A stretch of DNA of 64,000 nt from the NCBI RefSeq assembly GCF_020405205.1, contig NZ_CP084469.1, forward strand, positions 1,674,001 to 1,738,000. The letters run 5' to 3'. The stretch comes from Natrinema salinisoli (GTDB lineage: Archaea; Halobacteriota; Halobacteria; Halobacteriales; Natrialbaceae). The translations under genes and the position numbers were made by a program. The notes under the pieces are model-generated. The model searched no databases. It saw only the letters and a program-made list of their open reading frames with translations, and was not told the origin of the DNA. Positions 52,169-61,671 of the stretch are shown piece after piece; position 1 is the stretch's first letter; every line of letters begins with the position of its first letter.

Positions 52169-53830
52169 ATGGGCGACAGCAACGTCAACAGCGACGTTCG
52201 AGTCGAACGCGGGGTGGATTTGGTGAATCAGCGCCGCGGTGTCGCCCTCACACTCGCCGTCGTGACTATCGTCGGAGTCCTCGCTCCCCTCACCGTAACG
52301 GCGACGCTGGCACAGCAAGGCGGCGAGTTGACGCGTGGCGAACCGGACCTCGAGCTCGTCGACTCGAACCCGGATGTCACCCCAGGGACGGAGACGACTC
52401 TCGAGGTGACCCTCAAAAACAACGGCGATCTGCATACCGGTGCACAGGCTGACCGGGTACTCACGGCTCGCGGTGTGACCGCCGAGATTTCCGACGCCGA
52501 TCCGTTCGAATCGGCGTCCGGTGAAGTCGCGGTCGGTCCAATTCAGGACGGAGCAATCGGGACGGCCCCACTTTCGATCGAAGTACCGGAAGACGTCGAG
52601 CCTGGTACTTACGATGTCCAGGTCGACGTCGAGTACGACTACACCAACCGAGTCTCGGACGCCTCGAGCTCACAACAGCGACTTACGAAGACTCAGACCC
52701 TCGATTTCCGTGTAACGGTTCCCGACGAGCCCCGGTTCGACGTCTCGGATGTCACGACCGACGTCGCTCCCGGCGAGAGCGGCGACGTGACGATGGAGAT
52801 CGAGAACACGGGAGGAAAACCGGCAAATCATACGCGCGCGTCCGCGACCGGGTTCGGAGGCGTGACGATCGACGGCGCAACGAGCCAGATCTCCATTGGC
52901 GACCTCGAACCCAACGAATCGACGACGACCACCGTCGAGGCGGCGATCGCCGAGTCGACCAGTGCGACGGACAAGCCCCTCGAGGTATCGTTCACGTACG
53001 CGGACAAAGCCGGTATCGATCGGACGACCGACCCCGTTCGAACGACGATGTCACTGACGGCAGCCCAATCGTTCTCGATTCGAAACCTCGAGGACACCCT
53101 CGCCGTCGGATACGAGGGAGACGTGACGGGCGAAGTCGTCAACGACGGGCCGGGTCCGATCGACGATGCGGTGCTCGTCGTCGAACCGATGAGCGATTCG
53201 CTGTTCGTCGAGGACACCCGGTACGCCCTCCCCGAACTGAAACAGGGCGAAGCCGCCGACTTCCGGTACCCGACCGACGTGAGCGGACAGGCCGACGCGG
53301 GAGCGCGCCAGCTGCGCTTTACCGTCGAATACACCGGCAACGGCGATGCGACGCTCCAAGACGGTCCGATCTCCGAGCGAGTCGTCGTCGACGCCCGGAC
53401 CGACGAGTTCTCGGTCAGCGACGACGGCGCGTCGGTCAGGCAGGGCGAAACCAGCGACCTCGTGCTCGAGATCACGAACGAACGCCCGGAGACGCTGTCG
53501 AACATCGATGCCAGACTGTACACCGAAGGGGCGCTCGACGCCCCCGACGACGAGGCGTTCGTCAAGGAACTCAAGCCGGGCGAATCGGCCGAGATTCCGT
53601 TCGAGATTACGGCCGGATCGGACGCGAGCGTCGAGACGCATCCGGTCGAGCTGGACTTCGAGTACGACACCGAACGCGGAGAGACGGTCCTCTCGGATGT
53701 CTATCAGCACCCGATCGAGGTCGAAGCCGGCGAGGACGACGGTGGCGGGTTCTCGTCAATCATCGTCGGGATACTCGGTGCGCTCGCAGTGAGTGGAATC
53801 GGCATCGGCCTCTGGGTGCGACAACGCTAA
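52169..53830 (+). CDS. Secreted CARDB/NEW3-like protein, partner of the RND exporter, 553 aa
   Basis: An N-terminal hydrophobic segment (about 24-47) acts as a signal or anchor, followed by repeated CARDB/alpha-galactosidase-NEW3-like beta domains ('DVAPGESGDVTMEIENTGG', 'VRQGETSDLVLEITNERPET') and a C-terminal hydrophobic segment ('SIIVGILGALAVSGIGIGLW') and short basic tail. The RND gene starts three bases after its stop. Such COG1361-type proteins accompany archaeal RND transporters and may act as periplasmic-like adaptors. Confidence 0.8.
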   Translation: MGDSNVNSDVRVERGVDLVNQRRGVALTLAVVTIVGVLAPLTVTATLAQQGGELTRGEPDLELVDSNPDVTPGTETTLEVTLKNNGDLHTGAQADRVLTARGVTAEISDADPFESASGEVAVGPIQDGAIGTAPLSIEVPEDVEPGTYDVQVDVEYDYTNRVSDASSSQQRLTKTQTLDFRVTVPDEPRFDVSDVTTDVAPGESGDVTMEIENTGGKPANHTRASATGFGGVTIDGATSQISIGDLEPNESTTTTVEAAIAESTSATDKPLEVSFTYADKAGIDRTTDPVRTTMSLTAAQSFSIRNLEDTLAVGYEGDVTGEVVNDGPGPIDDAVLVVEPMSDSLFVEDTRYALPELKQGEAADFRYPTDVSGQADAGARQLRFTVEYTGNGDATLQDGPISERVVVDARTDEFSVSDDGASVRQGETSDLVLEITNERPETLSNIDARLYTEGALDAPDDEAFVKELKPGESAEIPFEITAGSDASVETHPVELDFEYDTERGETVLSDVYQHPIEVEAGEDDGGGFSSIIVGILGALAVSGIGIGLWVRQR

Positions 53831-53833
53831 CCG

Positions 53834-56371
53834 ATGCCCGACCTCGACGAGATCTGGGACCGTGACGCCTCGGCGGAAACCGAGTCATCCCTCAACAGCC
53901 GCCTCAATGCCGTTATTACCGACCATCCCTGGCGGATCGTCCTCGCGTTCGCCGTGATCACCGTGTTGATGATCGGCGGCATGGGAGGTGGCGGCGGACA
54001 GCAGGCCGGTACCGACCAGTTCACCGACGGGCTCGAGGAACAGGAGGCCCTCGAGGACATGCAGGACGACTTCCAGCGGCAGGGTCGCGACGGCGGCGGC
54101 TCGACCGCGAACCTGTTCATCACCGACGAGCGAAACACCCTGTCGAAGGAGAGCCTCCTCCGGATGCTCGAGTTTCAGGAGCGTGCCGAAACCGAAGACG
54201 GGCTCAGAGTCACGTCGTCGACGAGCCCGGCGTCACTGGTCGCCCAGCAACTCGATCCGGAGGCGGAAACGCCCGAGGAGCAGCGGCGCGTTCTCGAGCG
54301 GACCTCGCAACGACAGTTAGAATCAGCGATCGCGGATGCCGACGAGACTGCAGGATTGCCGGTGAGCACGGACTTCACCCGGGAATCGGCACAGGCGGAC
54401 GTCGCTCAGATCGCGGTTACCTACGATACGCCACCGAACGCTGATACGGACGACAGGGCCGAATTGCAGACTGGAACGGCCGAGCTGGCCGACGAGATCG
54501 ACGGCTACGAGACGGGCGAGAACGTCGAGGTGTTCGGCGACGCGATCATCGAGCAGGAGACGCTCCAACTGCTTGGAGACACTGCGATCGTCGTCTTCCC
54601 GGCCGCGCTCGTGTTAATCATGTTCTTCTTGCTGGTCGCATATCGGGACCCGATCGACCTCACGTTGGGGCTGATCGCGCTGGTGATGACGATGATCTGG
54701 ACGTTCGGGTTCATGGGCTACGCGGGGATTCCGTTCTCGGATTCGCTGATTACGGTGTTCCCGCTGTTGCTCGCCGTCGGAATCGACTTCGGCATCCACA
54801 TCATCAATCGGTATCGCGAGGAACGAGCGGCAGGAGCGGCGATCGGCGACGCGATGGGCATCACGACGAGACAGCTCTCGGGGGCGTTCCTGATCGTCAC
54901 GATAACGACCGTCATCGGGTTCGCCGCGAACCTGACGAGCTCGCTGTCGCAACTCCGGGACTTCGGTATCGTCGCCGCCGTCGGCATCATCTTCACGTTC
55001 CTCATCTTCGGCGTGTTCCTGCCCGCCGGGAAGGTCGGACTGGATCGATTACGGGCGGGGACTCGAATTCCGAACTTCGGCACGAGCCCGCTCGGAAACG
55101 AGGATTCGATACTCGGTCGGATCCTGCCCGTAGGAACGAAAGCCGCACGGATCGCTCCGGTAATCGTCCTCGTGAGCGCGCTCGTCTTCGGCGCCGCAGC
55201 GGCCGGCTACGGAACCGGCGTCGACACGGAGTTCTCCCAGGAGGCGTTCTTCCCGGATGAAGATCGGATCGCCCAGTACGAACGCCTCCCCGAACCGTTC
55301 GCACCCAGCGAGTACACGTTCATGACCGTGCTCGAGTACCTCGAGGAAGACTTCGATCAGGGATTCGTGGGGTCGGTGACGGTCTACGTCGACGATCCCG
55401 ACGTGCGATCGGACGCCGCCTTCCGCGAGGTCGACCGCGCGATCACGAATCCCCCCGACGCGTTCGTCCAGAGCGACCGGCGTGCGGACGCCGACAGCAT
55501 CATCAGCGTCATGGAGCGACGCGAGGAAACCGACCCCGAGTTCGCGGCGACGGTCACGCGAACCGACTCGAACAACGACGGCTTGCCGGATCGAGACGTC
55601 GATCGGGTCTACGACGAGCTGCTCGAGGAGGACAACGCGCGGCAGTACGTCACGAGCGATCGGAGCGCGACCCGGATCGTGTATCAGGTCGACGTCGACG
55701 CCGACCAGACCGAGGCGACGAACGCCGCCGAGGAGGTCGCCGAGGGGATGAACATGGACGCGACGGCGACGGGTAGTCTGGTGGTCAACCAGGCCGTCAT
55801 CGACCGCATCAGCGAGTCGGCGATCAGGAGCCTGATCGTCGCCTTCGTTCTCACCGCGATCTTCCTGATGCTCTCTTACTGGTGGCTCGAGGGGCGGATG
55901 ATCTACGGCGTGATCAACCTCGTTCCGGTCCTCGTCACCGTCGCGATGCTCGCCGCGTCGATGCGCCTCTTCGACGTGCCGCTCTCGCCGTTCAACGCCC
56001 CCATCCTGTCGGTCTCGATCGGCCTCGGCGTCGACTACACGGTGCACTTCATGCACCGGTTCGTCGACGAGTACGAGTCGGGGGCCGACGTGCACCAGGC
56101 GCTGGCGGTCACGGTTCGCGGAACCGGCGGTGCCCTGACCGGCAGTATGCTCACGACCGTCTGCGGACTCGGCGTGTTGTACCTCGCCTTGATCCCGCTG
56201 ATCATGGAGTTCGGACTCCTGCTCGCGCTGGGGGTCTTCTACGCCTACCTCACGTCGATCCTCCTGCTCCCGTCGACGATCGTCGTCTGGGATCGCCTCG
56301 AGCGGCGGTTCGGTCCGATCGGTGACGTTCGGTGGCGGGCGGCTGCTCGGTCTCTGACTGGAAGACGGTAG
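53834..56371 (+). CDS. RND-superfamily exporter (MmpL type), 845 aa
   Basis: Hydrophobic segments group in two halves (about 30-50 and 240-420; 460-480 and 680-820) around two extracytoplasmic loops, the layout of MMPL/HAE RND transporters. A conserved helix 'PLLLAVGIDFGIHIINRYRE' and its second-half counterpart 'VSIGLGVDYTVHFMHRFVDE' carry the Asp residues for proton or sodium coupling. It exports lipophilic compounds or lipids. It is in an operon with the CARDB-like protein, controlled by the divergent TetR gene. Confidence 0.9.
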   Translation: MPDLDEIWDRDASAETESSLNSRLNAVITDHPWRIVLAFAVITVLMIGGMGGGGGQQAGTDQFTDGLEEQEALEDMQDDFQRQGRDGGGSTANLFITDERNTLSKESLLRMLEFQERAETEDGLRVTSSTSPASLVAQQLDPEAETPEEQRRVLERTSQRQLESAIADADETAGLPVSTDFTRESAQADVAQIAVTYDTPPNADTDDRAELQTGTAELADEIDGYETGENVEVFGDAIIEQETLQLLGDTAIVVFPAALVLIMFFLLVAYRDPIDLTLGLIALVMTMIWTFGFMGYAGIPFSDSLITVFPLLLAVGIDFGIHIINRYREERAAGAAIGDAMGITTRQLSGAFLIVTITTVIGFAANLTSSLSQLRDFGIVAAVGIIFTFLIFGVFLPAGKVGLDRLRAGTRIPNFGTSPLGNEDSILGRILPVGTKAARIAPVIVLVSALVFGAAAAGYGTGVDTEFSQEAFFPDEDRIAQYERLPEPFAPSEYTFMTVLEYLEEDFDQGFVGSVTVYVDDPDVRSDAAFREVDRAITNPPDAFVQSDRRADADSIISVMERREETDPEFAATVTRTDSNNDGLPDRDVDRVYDELLEEDNARQYVTSDRSATRIVYQVDVDADQTEATNAAEEVAEGMNMDATATGSLVVNQAVIDRISESAIRSLIVAFVLTAIFLMLSYWWLEGRMIYGVINLVPVLVTVAMLAASMRLFDVPLSPFNAPILSVSIGLGVDYTVHFMHRFVDEYESGADVHQALAVTVRGTGGALTGSMLTTVCGLGVLYLALIPLIMEFGLLLALGVFYAYLTSILLLPSTIVVWDRLERRFGPIGDVRWRAAARSLTGRR

Positions 56372-56453
56372 ACTGTCTCGGCCAATCAGTTGTCTAATTA
56401 CGTGTTCTTCCGTCGTTCTACCCCGTTCTGGTAGACGGATGTGACGGGTCCCG

Positions 56454-57365
56454 TTACCGTGGCGAATCGGCTCGTTCGTCGAGCGGATCCGAATCGACCC
56501 TGACGGAGGCGTACACACGTTCGGCCCACTCGCGTGCGATCGGTTCGTCAGTATCGACGAACACCTGCATGAGCCCCGTCGCCTCGTCGTACCCTCCGAT
56601 CCCGACGTGGTCATCAAAAATTGCGAGCCCATACGGGAGAGTGCCGAGCGTTCGGAGCGCGAGATGTCCATCCTCGATCGCCTTCTGGGCACGCTCGGGG
56701 TACATCTCGAAGAGCTTCTCGGCGCTACTGGGTAAGTAGATGATTTCCGTGTCGGTGTCCTCGAACAATTGTCTGTGGAACTCGCCCAGGGCGAGCGGTG
56801 CCATGTGGGTCGTGTTGAATCCTCGAAACGTCTCCGACTTCCGGACGAGTGCCATGAACCGCTCGACGGGACGGTAGGGGTCGTCCGGTTCCGCGACGGT
56901 GATCGTCGAGTCTATGAACGGTTCGAGGACGAAGTCCCGATGATCGTCACAGATTGCATCGAGGAGGGGCGTTAGTCTATGTGCGGTCCGTACGTTCGCC
57001 TCGAACCGGAGTATCTCCTCTGCGATGACCGTGCCGCGCCAGGTCAGCTGAAATCTCCCGTCGACCTTCTCGACGAATTCCTGCTCGCCGAGCCACTGTA
57101 TGTAGCGGTGGCTCGTCGCTCGTGAGATGGCGAGTCGTTCTTCGATCTCTCTGCGGTCGAGCGATTCCTGCAGGAGCGCTTCGAGGACGGGGCCGTGCCG
57201 GACGATGTCGCCGAGGAGCTCCGTGTCGACGCGGTCGCCCGCAGCTTCCAGCCGCTCGCCGAGATAGCGGCGATTCCGCTCGTTTTCCAGGATCGCCTCG
57301 AGGACTGGCGACCCAGGTGGCGGACGGCCGTCGTCATGCAGTTGGTCGTCTCGGTCAGGCACCAT
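56454..57365 (-). CDS. HTH regulator with effector-like C-terminal domain, 303 aa
   Basis: Residues about 45-115 form a winged helix ('ALLQESLDRREIEERLAISR' followed by 'ATSHRYIQWLGEQEFVEK'), and the remaining 190 residues form a ligand-type domain ('FNTTHMAPLALGEFHRQLF', 'GYDEATGLMQVFVDTDEP'). This is a DUF1724-type archaeal regulator layout. ATG at 57365 is preferred to GTG nine bases upstream. It is divergent from the FAD oxidase operon and may regulate it. Confidence 0.85.
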   Translation of the reverse strand: MVPDRDDQLHDDGRPPPGSPVLEAILENERNRRYLGERLEAAGDRVDTELLGDIVRHGPVLEALLQESLDRREIEERLAISRATSHRYIQWLGEQEFVEKVDGRFQLTWRGTVIAEEILRFEANVRTAHRLTPLLDAICDDHRDFVLEPFIDSTITVAEPDDPYRPVERFMALVRKSETFRGFNTTHMAPLALGEFHRQLFEDTDTEIIYLPSSAEKLFEMYPERAQKAIEDGHLALRTLGTLPYGLAIFDDHVGIGGYDEATGLMQVFVDTDEPIAREWAERVYASVRVDSDPLDERADSPR

Positions 57366-57514
57366 GGCACTCACTCACTATACAGAGGGTATCGCAGATA
57401 GTAAGTCTATCTCGCACACGATTTGAAACCCGTCTCACCGCCTGAAGCGGGACTTTCTCCATCGAACGCTGCTCGATAGGTGAGGCCAACAGCCGTGCCG
57501 TCGTTCAGTTTGGT

Positions 57515-58951
57515 ATGGAACGACACACCATTCCCGGCGAAAAGATCGAACGGTTCGACGCGGGATTCCACGGCGACTTGATTCGTGCAGGCGACGCCGA
57601 CTACGACGGCGCCCGCGCGATATGGAACGGGATGGTCGACAAGCGTCCGGCCCTGATCGCTCGGTGTCGAGGCGTCGCTGACGTCATCACCGCGGTGAAC
57701 TTCGCGCGCGAAAACGAACTCGGAGTCGCGGTACGCGGTGGCGGCCACAACGTTGCCGGGACCGCCGTCTGCGACGACGGACTCGTTATCGACCTCTCCG
57801 AGATGCGGAGCGTGCGCGTGGACCCTGACACACCTACTGCGTGGGTCCAGGCGGGTGCCACGTGGGCGGACGTGGACCACGAAACCCAGGCGTTCGGGCT
57901 GGCGACGCCCGGCGGCCTCGTCTCGGAGACGGGTGTCGCAGGACTGACGCTCGGTGGCGGGCTCAGTCACTTCCGCTGCAAGTACGGCTTGACCTGTGAC
58001 AACCTCGTATCCGTAGACCTGGTCACGGCCGACGGCGACTACCTGACCGCCAGCGAGGACGAGCGCGAGGAGCTCTTCTGGGGGTTGCGCGGTGGTGGCG
58101 GCAACTTCGGCGTCGTCACCGGCTTCGAGTTCGACCTCCACACCGTCGGACCCGAGGTGGCGATGTGTTTGGTGTTCTATTCGGGAGATCGAATGGCCGA
58201 GCGTCTACGAGCCTACCGCGAATACGTCGCATCCGCACCCGAGGAAGTCAGCACGCTCACCTTGTCGGGCGTGATGCCCGACGCGGAACTCTTCCCAGCG
58301 GATGCGGTCGACGAAACCAAGATCGCAATCGCGGGCTGTTATGCGGGATCGATAGCGGACGGCGAGCGTGCGCTGATGCCCCTTCGGGAGTTCGGCGAGC
58401 CGATCGCCGATTTCAGCGGGACAATGCCGTACGTGGAATTGCAGCGACTCTTCGACGAGGACTACCCCGACGGCATGCGCTACTACTGGAAGTCGCTGTA
58501 TCTCGACGGCCTGTCGGAGTCCGCCATCGATCGCATCACCTACTGGACCGGTGTGGCTCCCTCGCCGCTGTCGACGGTCGACGTTTGGCAGTTAGGTGGC
58601 GCGATCGAGCAGGTCGACGCCGAGGACAGTGCGTTCGTGGGCCGGCACGCTCCCTTCCTGCTGGGCGTCGAAGCTAACTGGGAGCGGCCGGAGAACGACG
58701 ATGCCAACGTCGAGTGGGTGCGTGACTGTCTCGAGGACATGCGCCAGTTCTCGGACGGTTCGGTCTACCTGAACTTCCCGGGATTCCTCGAAGGGGGTGA
58801 GGACATGATGCGGACCACGTTCGGGTCGAAATACGACCGACTGGTCGCACTGAAGGACAGGTACGATCCGACGAATCTCTTCAGCCGGAATCAGAACATA
58901 ACGCCGTCCGGGGCCGTGCAAACCGACGGTGGGGATAGCACCGATGAGTGA
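57515..58951 (+). CDS. FAD-linked oxidase (berberine-bridge type), 478 aa
   Basis: The FAD-binding PCMH domain is clear ('GVAVRGGGHNVAGTAVCDDG', 'TPGGLVSETGVAGLTLGGGL') and the C-terminal BBE segment ends with 'RYDPTNLFSRNQNITPS'. A Cys ('HFRCKYGLTCDNLVSVDLV') and His in this region suggest bicovalent FAD attachment. Such enzymes oxidise sugars or small alcohols. The next gene overlaps by eight bases. Confidence 0.9.
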   Translation: MERHTIPGEKIERFDAGFHGDLIRAGDADYDGARAIWNGMVDKRPALIARCRGVADVITAVNFARENELGVAVRGGGHNVAGTAVCDDGLVIDLSEMRSVRVDPDTPTAWVQAGATWADVDHETQAFGLATPGGLVSETGVAGLTLGGGLSHFRCKYGLTCDNLVSVDLVTADGDYLTASEDEREELFWGLRGGGGNFGVVTGFEFDLHTVGPEVAMCLVFYSGDRMAERLRAYREYVASAPEEVSTLTLSGVMPDAELFPADAVDETKIAIAGCYAGSIADGERALMPLREFGEPIADFSGTMPYVELQRLFDEDYPDGMRYYWKSLYLDGLSESAIDRITYWTGVAPSPLSTVDVWQLGGAIEQVDAEDSAFVGRHAPFLLGVEANWERPENDDANVEWVRDCLEDMRQFSDGSVYLNFPGFLEGGEDMMRTTFGSKYDRLVALKDRYDPTNLFSRNQNITPSGAVQTDGGDSTDE

Positions 58952-59240
58952 ACTCGAGCGCGAAACGATAGGAGCCCCCCGGCGACCGTCGACCGCCCGC
59001 GTCGTGTTCGTGAGTTCACTCTGGGTTTCGGTCGGCGTTCTACTGGTCGCAGCTGCGATTCCCCTCACGCGCGATACGCTCCCAGTACAGAGTGGAACTG
59101 TACAGGCAATGACCGTCGTTGGCGTCGTTCTCGCCGAGGCTATCGTGTTGCACGTCGGTTACGGTGCTCTCGTAGCATTCGTCGAGCCGCCGATTCGAGA
59201 GTTACTCGATGGAGACTCCGCATGGAACTCCTCGGATTGA
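58944..59240 (+). CDS. Small membrane protein, 98 aa
   Basis: Two hydrophobic segments (about 22-42 and 54-78) in a protein starting 'MSELERETIGAPRRPSTARV'. It overlaps the oxidase stop by eight bases and the exporter start by nineteen. It may be an accessory subunit of the exporter. No family is recognised. Confidence 0.75.
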   Translation: MSELERETIGAPRRPSTARVVFVSSLWVSVGVLLVAAAIPLTRDTLPVQSGTVQAMTVVGVVLAEAIVLHVGYGALVAFVEPPIRELLDGDSAWNSSD

Positions 59241-60190
59241 GCCTCGTATCGATCGCCGTCTTCGTCGGATTCGGGTTGCTAGTCGGTGTTCTGTTCGGGT
59301 TCTTCGGGATGGGTGGGTCGTTCCTCGTCACGCCAGCGCTGCTCGTCCTCGGCTACCCGACGACAGTGGCAGTCGGGAGCGGACTCGGCTTCGTATTCGG
59401 GACCAGTGTCGTGGGCGCGCTCAGTCACCGCACTCACGGTCAGATCGACTACAAGCTCGTCGCGTCGCTGACGGTGGCTATGACCGCCGGGATCGAAGTC
59501 GGGAAACGAGCGGTCGTGGTACTGGACGGGTTCGGGTCGGCCGACCTCGTGATCGCCGTCGCGTACATCGGCCTTCTCGCCCTCGTCGGATTGTTCACCC
59601 TGCACGATGCGCGCCATGAGGACGACGGTTATCTCGGTGCTGATCTCACCGATCGTGTTCAAACGCTTGACTGTCCGCCGATGGTGTCGGTAACTGGTGA
59701 CGTCAGGGTGTCGGTCTGGGTTATCCTGGCTATCGGTGGGGTCGTCGGAACGCTCTCGGGATTCCTCGGTGTCGGTGGTGGATTCCTGCTACTGCCCGCG
59801 ATGATGTATGGACTCGGCGTTCCCGCTGGAATCGCCGTCGGAACTGACATCCTTCAAATCACCGTGTCAGGTGCGTTCGGCACGTTCGTCTACGCACGTA
59901 CCGGCGCGGTTTCCCTCCCCGTCGTTGGTTCGCTACTCGTGGGAAGCGCGTTCGGTGCTCGCATCGGTGCCGTAGCATCCGCGCTCGTCCACGAGGACGA
60001 GATCAGGGAATACTTCGCAGCAGTGCTGCTCGCAGGGAGCCTCGCTGTGACTCTGAAAACGCTGAGTGCGCTACTCGGCGTTGCAGCGCTTCACACGGCA
60101 AGTATAGTTCTCATTTTTGGCGCGGCGATCGCAGTGAGTGCTACGGTAGTACTTGCTGCCACCGGACGTGTACGTGCCTCTGCGCCATGA
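59222..60190 (+). CDS. TauE/SafE-family anion exporter, 322 aa
   Basis: Eight to nine hydrophobic segments in two halves, each with the family's Gly-rich start ('GLLVGVLFGFFGMGGSFLVT' and 'VGTLSGFLGVGGGFLLLPAM'). Members export sulfite or other organic anions. It is the last gene of the operon with the FAD oxidase, so it may remove an anionic product of that enzyme. The ATG overlaps the previous gene by nineteen bases. Confidence 0.85.
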   Translation: MELLGLSLVSIAVFVGFGLLVGVLFGFFGMGGSFLVTPALLVLGYPTTVAVGSGLGFVFGTSVVGALSHRTHGQIDYKLVASLTVAMTAGIEVGKRAVVVLDGFGSADLVIAVAYIGLLALVGLFTLHDARHEDDGYLGADLTDRVQTLDCPPMVSVTGDVRVSVWVILAIGGVVGTLSGFLGVGGGFLLLPAMMYGLGVPAGIAVGTDILQITVSGAFGTFVYARTGAVSLPVVGSLLVGSAFGARIGAVASALVHEDEIREYFAAVLLAGSLAVTLKTLSALLGVAALHTASIVLIFGAAIAVSATVVLAATGRVRASAP

Positions 60191-60280
60191 ACTCCGAATG
60201 CGTCGTACCCAGAGCCCCGTCTTTCTCATGACGCAGGCTCAACTGAGACGTTACTAATCCAACGACGAGAGGAAGCACAA

Positions 60281-60374
60281 CTGCCGGAAGAAGATTCGAC
60301 CACCCGACCAGCAATAGATGCTCGGAAACGGCCGATTTCGGCCACCTGCTCTCGCGTTGCTCGACCTTGTTCAG
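60281..60374 (+). repeat. Direct repeat copy A of the aroQ 3' end (partner 63201-63293)
   Basis: About 80 of 94 positions match 63201-63293 by eye with one gap. On the minus strand 60374-60344 reads 'LNKVEQRESR', identical to the end of chorismate mutase, but the stop is TGG instead of TAG. The hairpin GGCCGA-TT-TCGGCC (60330-60343) is conserved, with its outer base pair changed from A-T in copy B to G-C here. Beyond 60374 no aroQ sequence continues, so copy A is a truncated duplicate. Confidence 0.85.
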
Positions 60375-60446
60375 GTAGCCGTTTTCTCAGTCTTCCGCGG
60401 ACTGTCTGCAGGTGCGTTTTATGAATTTGGAATGCGTATAGTTATC

Positions 60447-61442
60447 ATGGACCATACTCGATTCACACCCGATCTCGAACTTGACGAGCTTTCCCCGGAC
60501 GAGGCCTTCGCCACGTTGGGCAACGAAATACGGCTAGACATCATCCGCGTACTCTGGCGGGCAGGTGCCACCTACGAATACGACGACGGCTCTGACGCCG
60601 TCGAGCCAGTGCCGTATTCTGAGTTACAAACCGTGATTGATATCGACGATAACGGGAAGTTCAACTACCACCTCTCGAAACTCGCTCCCCATTTCGTCCG
60701 ACGAACTGACGACGGATACCGGCTGAGCAGTGCGGGGAAGCAGATCGCCAGAACGGTGATAGCCGTATCCGGAGCGGGGCGCCTCGACTTCTCTCGAGAG
60801 CTCGACGAGAGTTGTCCGTTATGCGGGGCAGCCGTTGCGGTCACCTACGAGGATCAATGGCTCCGAGTCAGGTGTACCGAGTGCTACGGATTGTTCGGGG
60901 ATCAGGCACCGGTTGGGACGCTCTTCCTTACGAACTATCCAGCGGCAGGTCTGACGACCCGTGACTCTGAGCAAGCACTCGCAACCGGACTCTATCGGTG
61001 TGCTCTCGACATAACCTATCTGATGTATGGAATCTGTCGTGAGTGTGCAGGACAGATCTCGTCGTCGGTGACGGTCTGTGACGTGCACGAAGTGCAAAAC
61101 GATCAGCCCTGCGACACCTGTGGAACACCGTTCCCGGTTTGGGCAGACATGAAGTGTGATACCTGTGGGTTCGCCAAGCGGTTGCCAGTCGAGATGTTCG
61201 CGACTGGTCTCGTCTTGGCAACCGAACTGACCGGCAATCCCGAGTTGGACATCGACTCACCGGCGGTCGACGAGGCCATCGAACTGCTTCAGAACAGCGT
61301 GGAGACCGATGTCTCGACGAACCCTCTCCGCGTATCGCTTTCTATCGAGGTCGACACGACGGTGTTCACTCTCACGTTGGACGACGAGATGAACATGGTC
61401 GAATTCGACCGGGAGCCGCGGACTGACACCGTTGTTTCGTAA
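60447..61442 (+). CDS. ArsR-like HTH regulator with several zinc knuckles, 331 aa (DUF7351-like)
   Basis: The N-terminus ('PDEAFATLGNEIRLDIIRVL' ... 'YHLSKLAPHFVRRTDDGYRL') is a winged helix. The middle has Cys pairs 'CPLC', 'CTEC', 'CREC', 'CDTC' (twice), so two or more zinc ribbons follow. The C-terminal 80 residues are helical and strand-rich. Proteins of this shape are common haloarchaeal regulators. The ATG at 60447 ('MDHTRFTPDLELDELSPDEA') is preferred to one at 60432. It is the first gene of the segment flanked by the repeats. Confidence 0.8.
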   Translation: MDHTRFTPDLELDELSPDEAFATLGNEIRLDIIRVLWRAGATYEYDDGSDAVEPVPYSELQTVIDIDDNGKFNYHLSKLAPHFVRRTDDGYRLSSAGKQIARTVIAVSGAGRLDFSRELDESCPLCGAAVAVTYEDQWLRVRCTECYGLFGDQAPVGTLFLTNYPAAGLTTRDSEQALATGLYRCALDITYLMYGICRECAGQISSSVTVCDVHEVQNDQPCDTCGTPFPVWADMKCDTCGFAKRLPVEMFATGLVLATELTGNPELDIDSPAVDEAIELLQNSVETDVSTNPLRVSLSIEVDTTVFTLTLDDEMNMVEFDREPRTDTVVS

Positions 61443-61671
61443 TCCGGACACGTCTGCCCCTGTTGGAGAAATATTATTCTCCTAACACATAAGTTCGATC
61501 TCAACGCTAGCACTAGCTGCTCGGATCAGAACACGATCCGGCAGTGTGACGTCCGTTACGCGGAGGTGCCCCGAGGCGACACAAGCGGCGGAACGGACGG
61601 CACAGGAGGTGATGAATGACCATGATAAGCAAATCGATGCCGAACAGCGAGTGTACCACGGGGGTAACTCC

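Noticed and set aside
55049-56692. Open frame of 547 codons on the minus strand opposite the RND exporter
   Set aside because: Arg/Asp/His-rich antisense reading; the plus strand carries a complete transporter.
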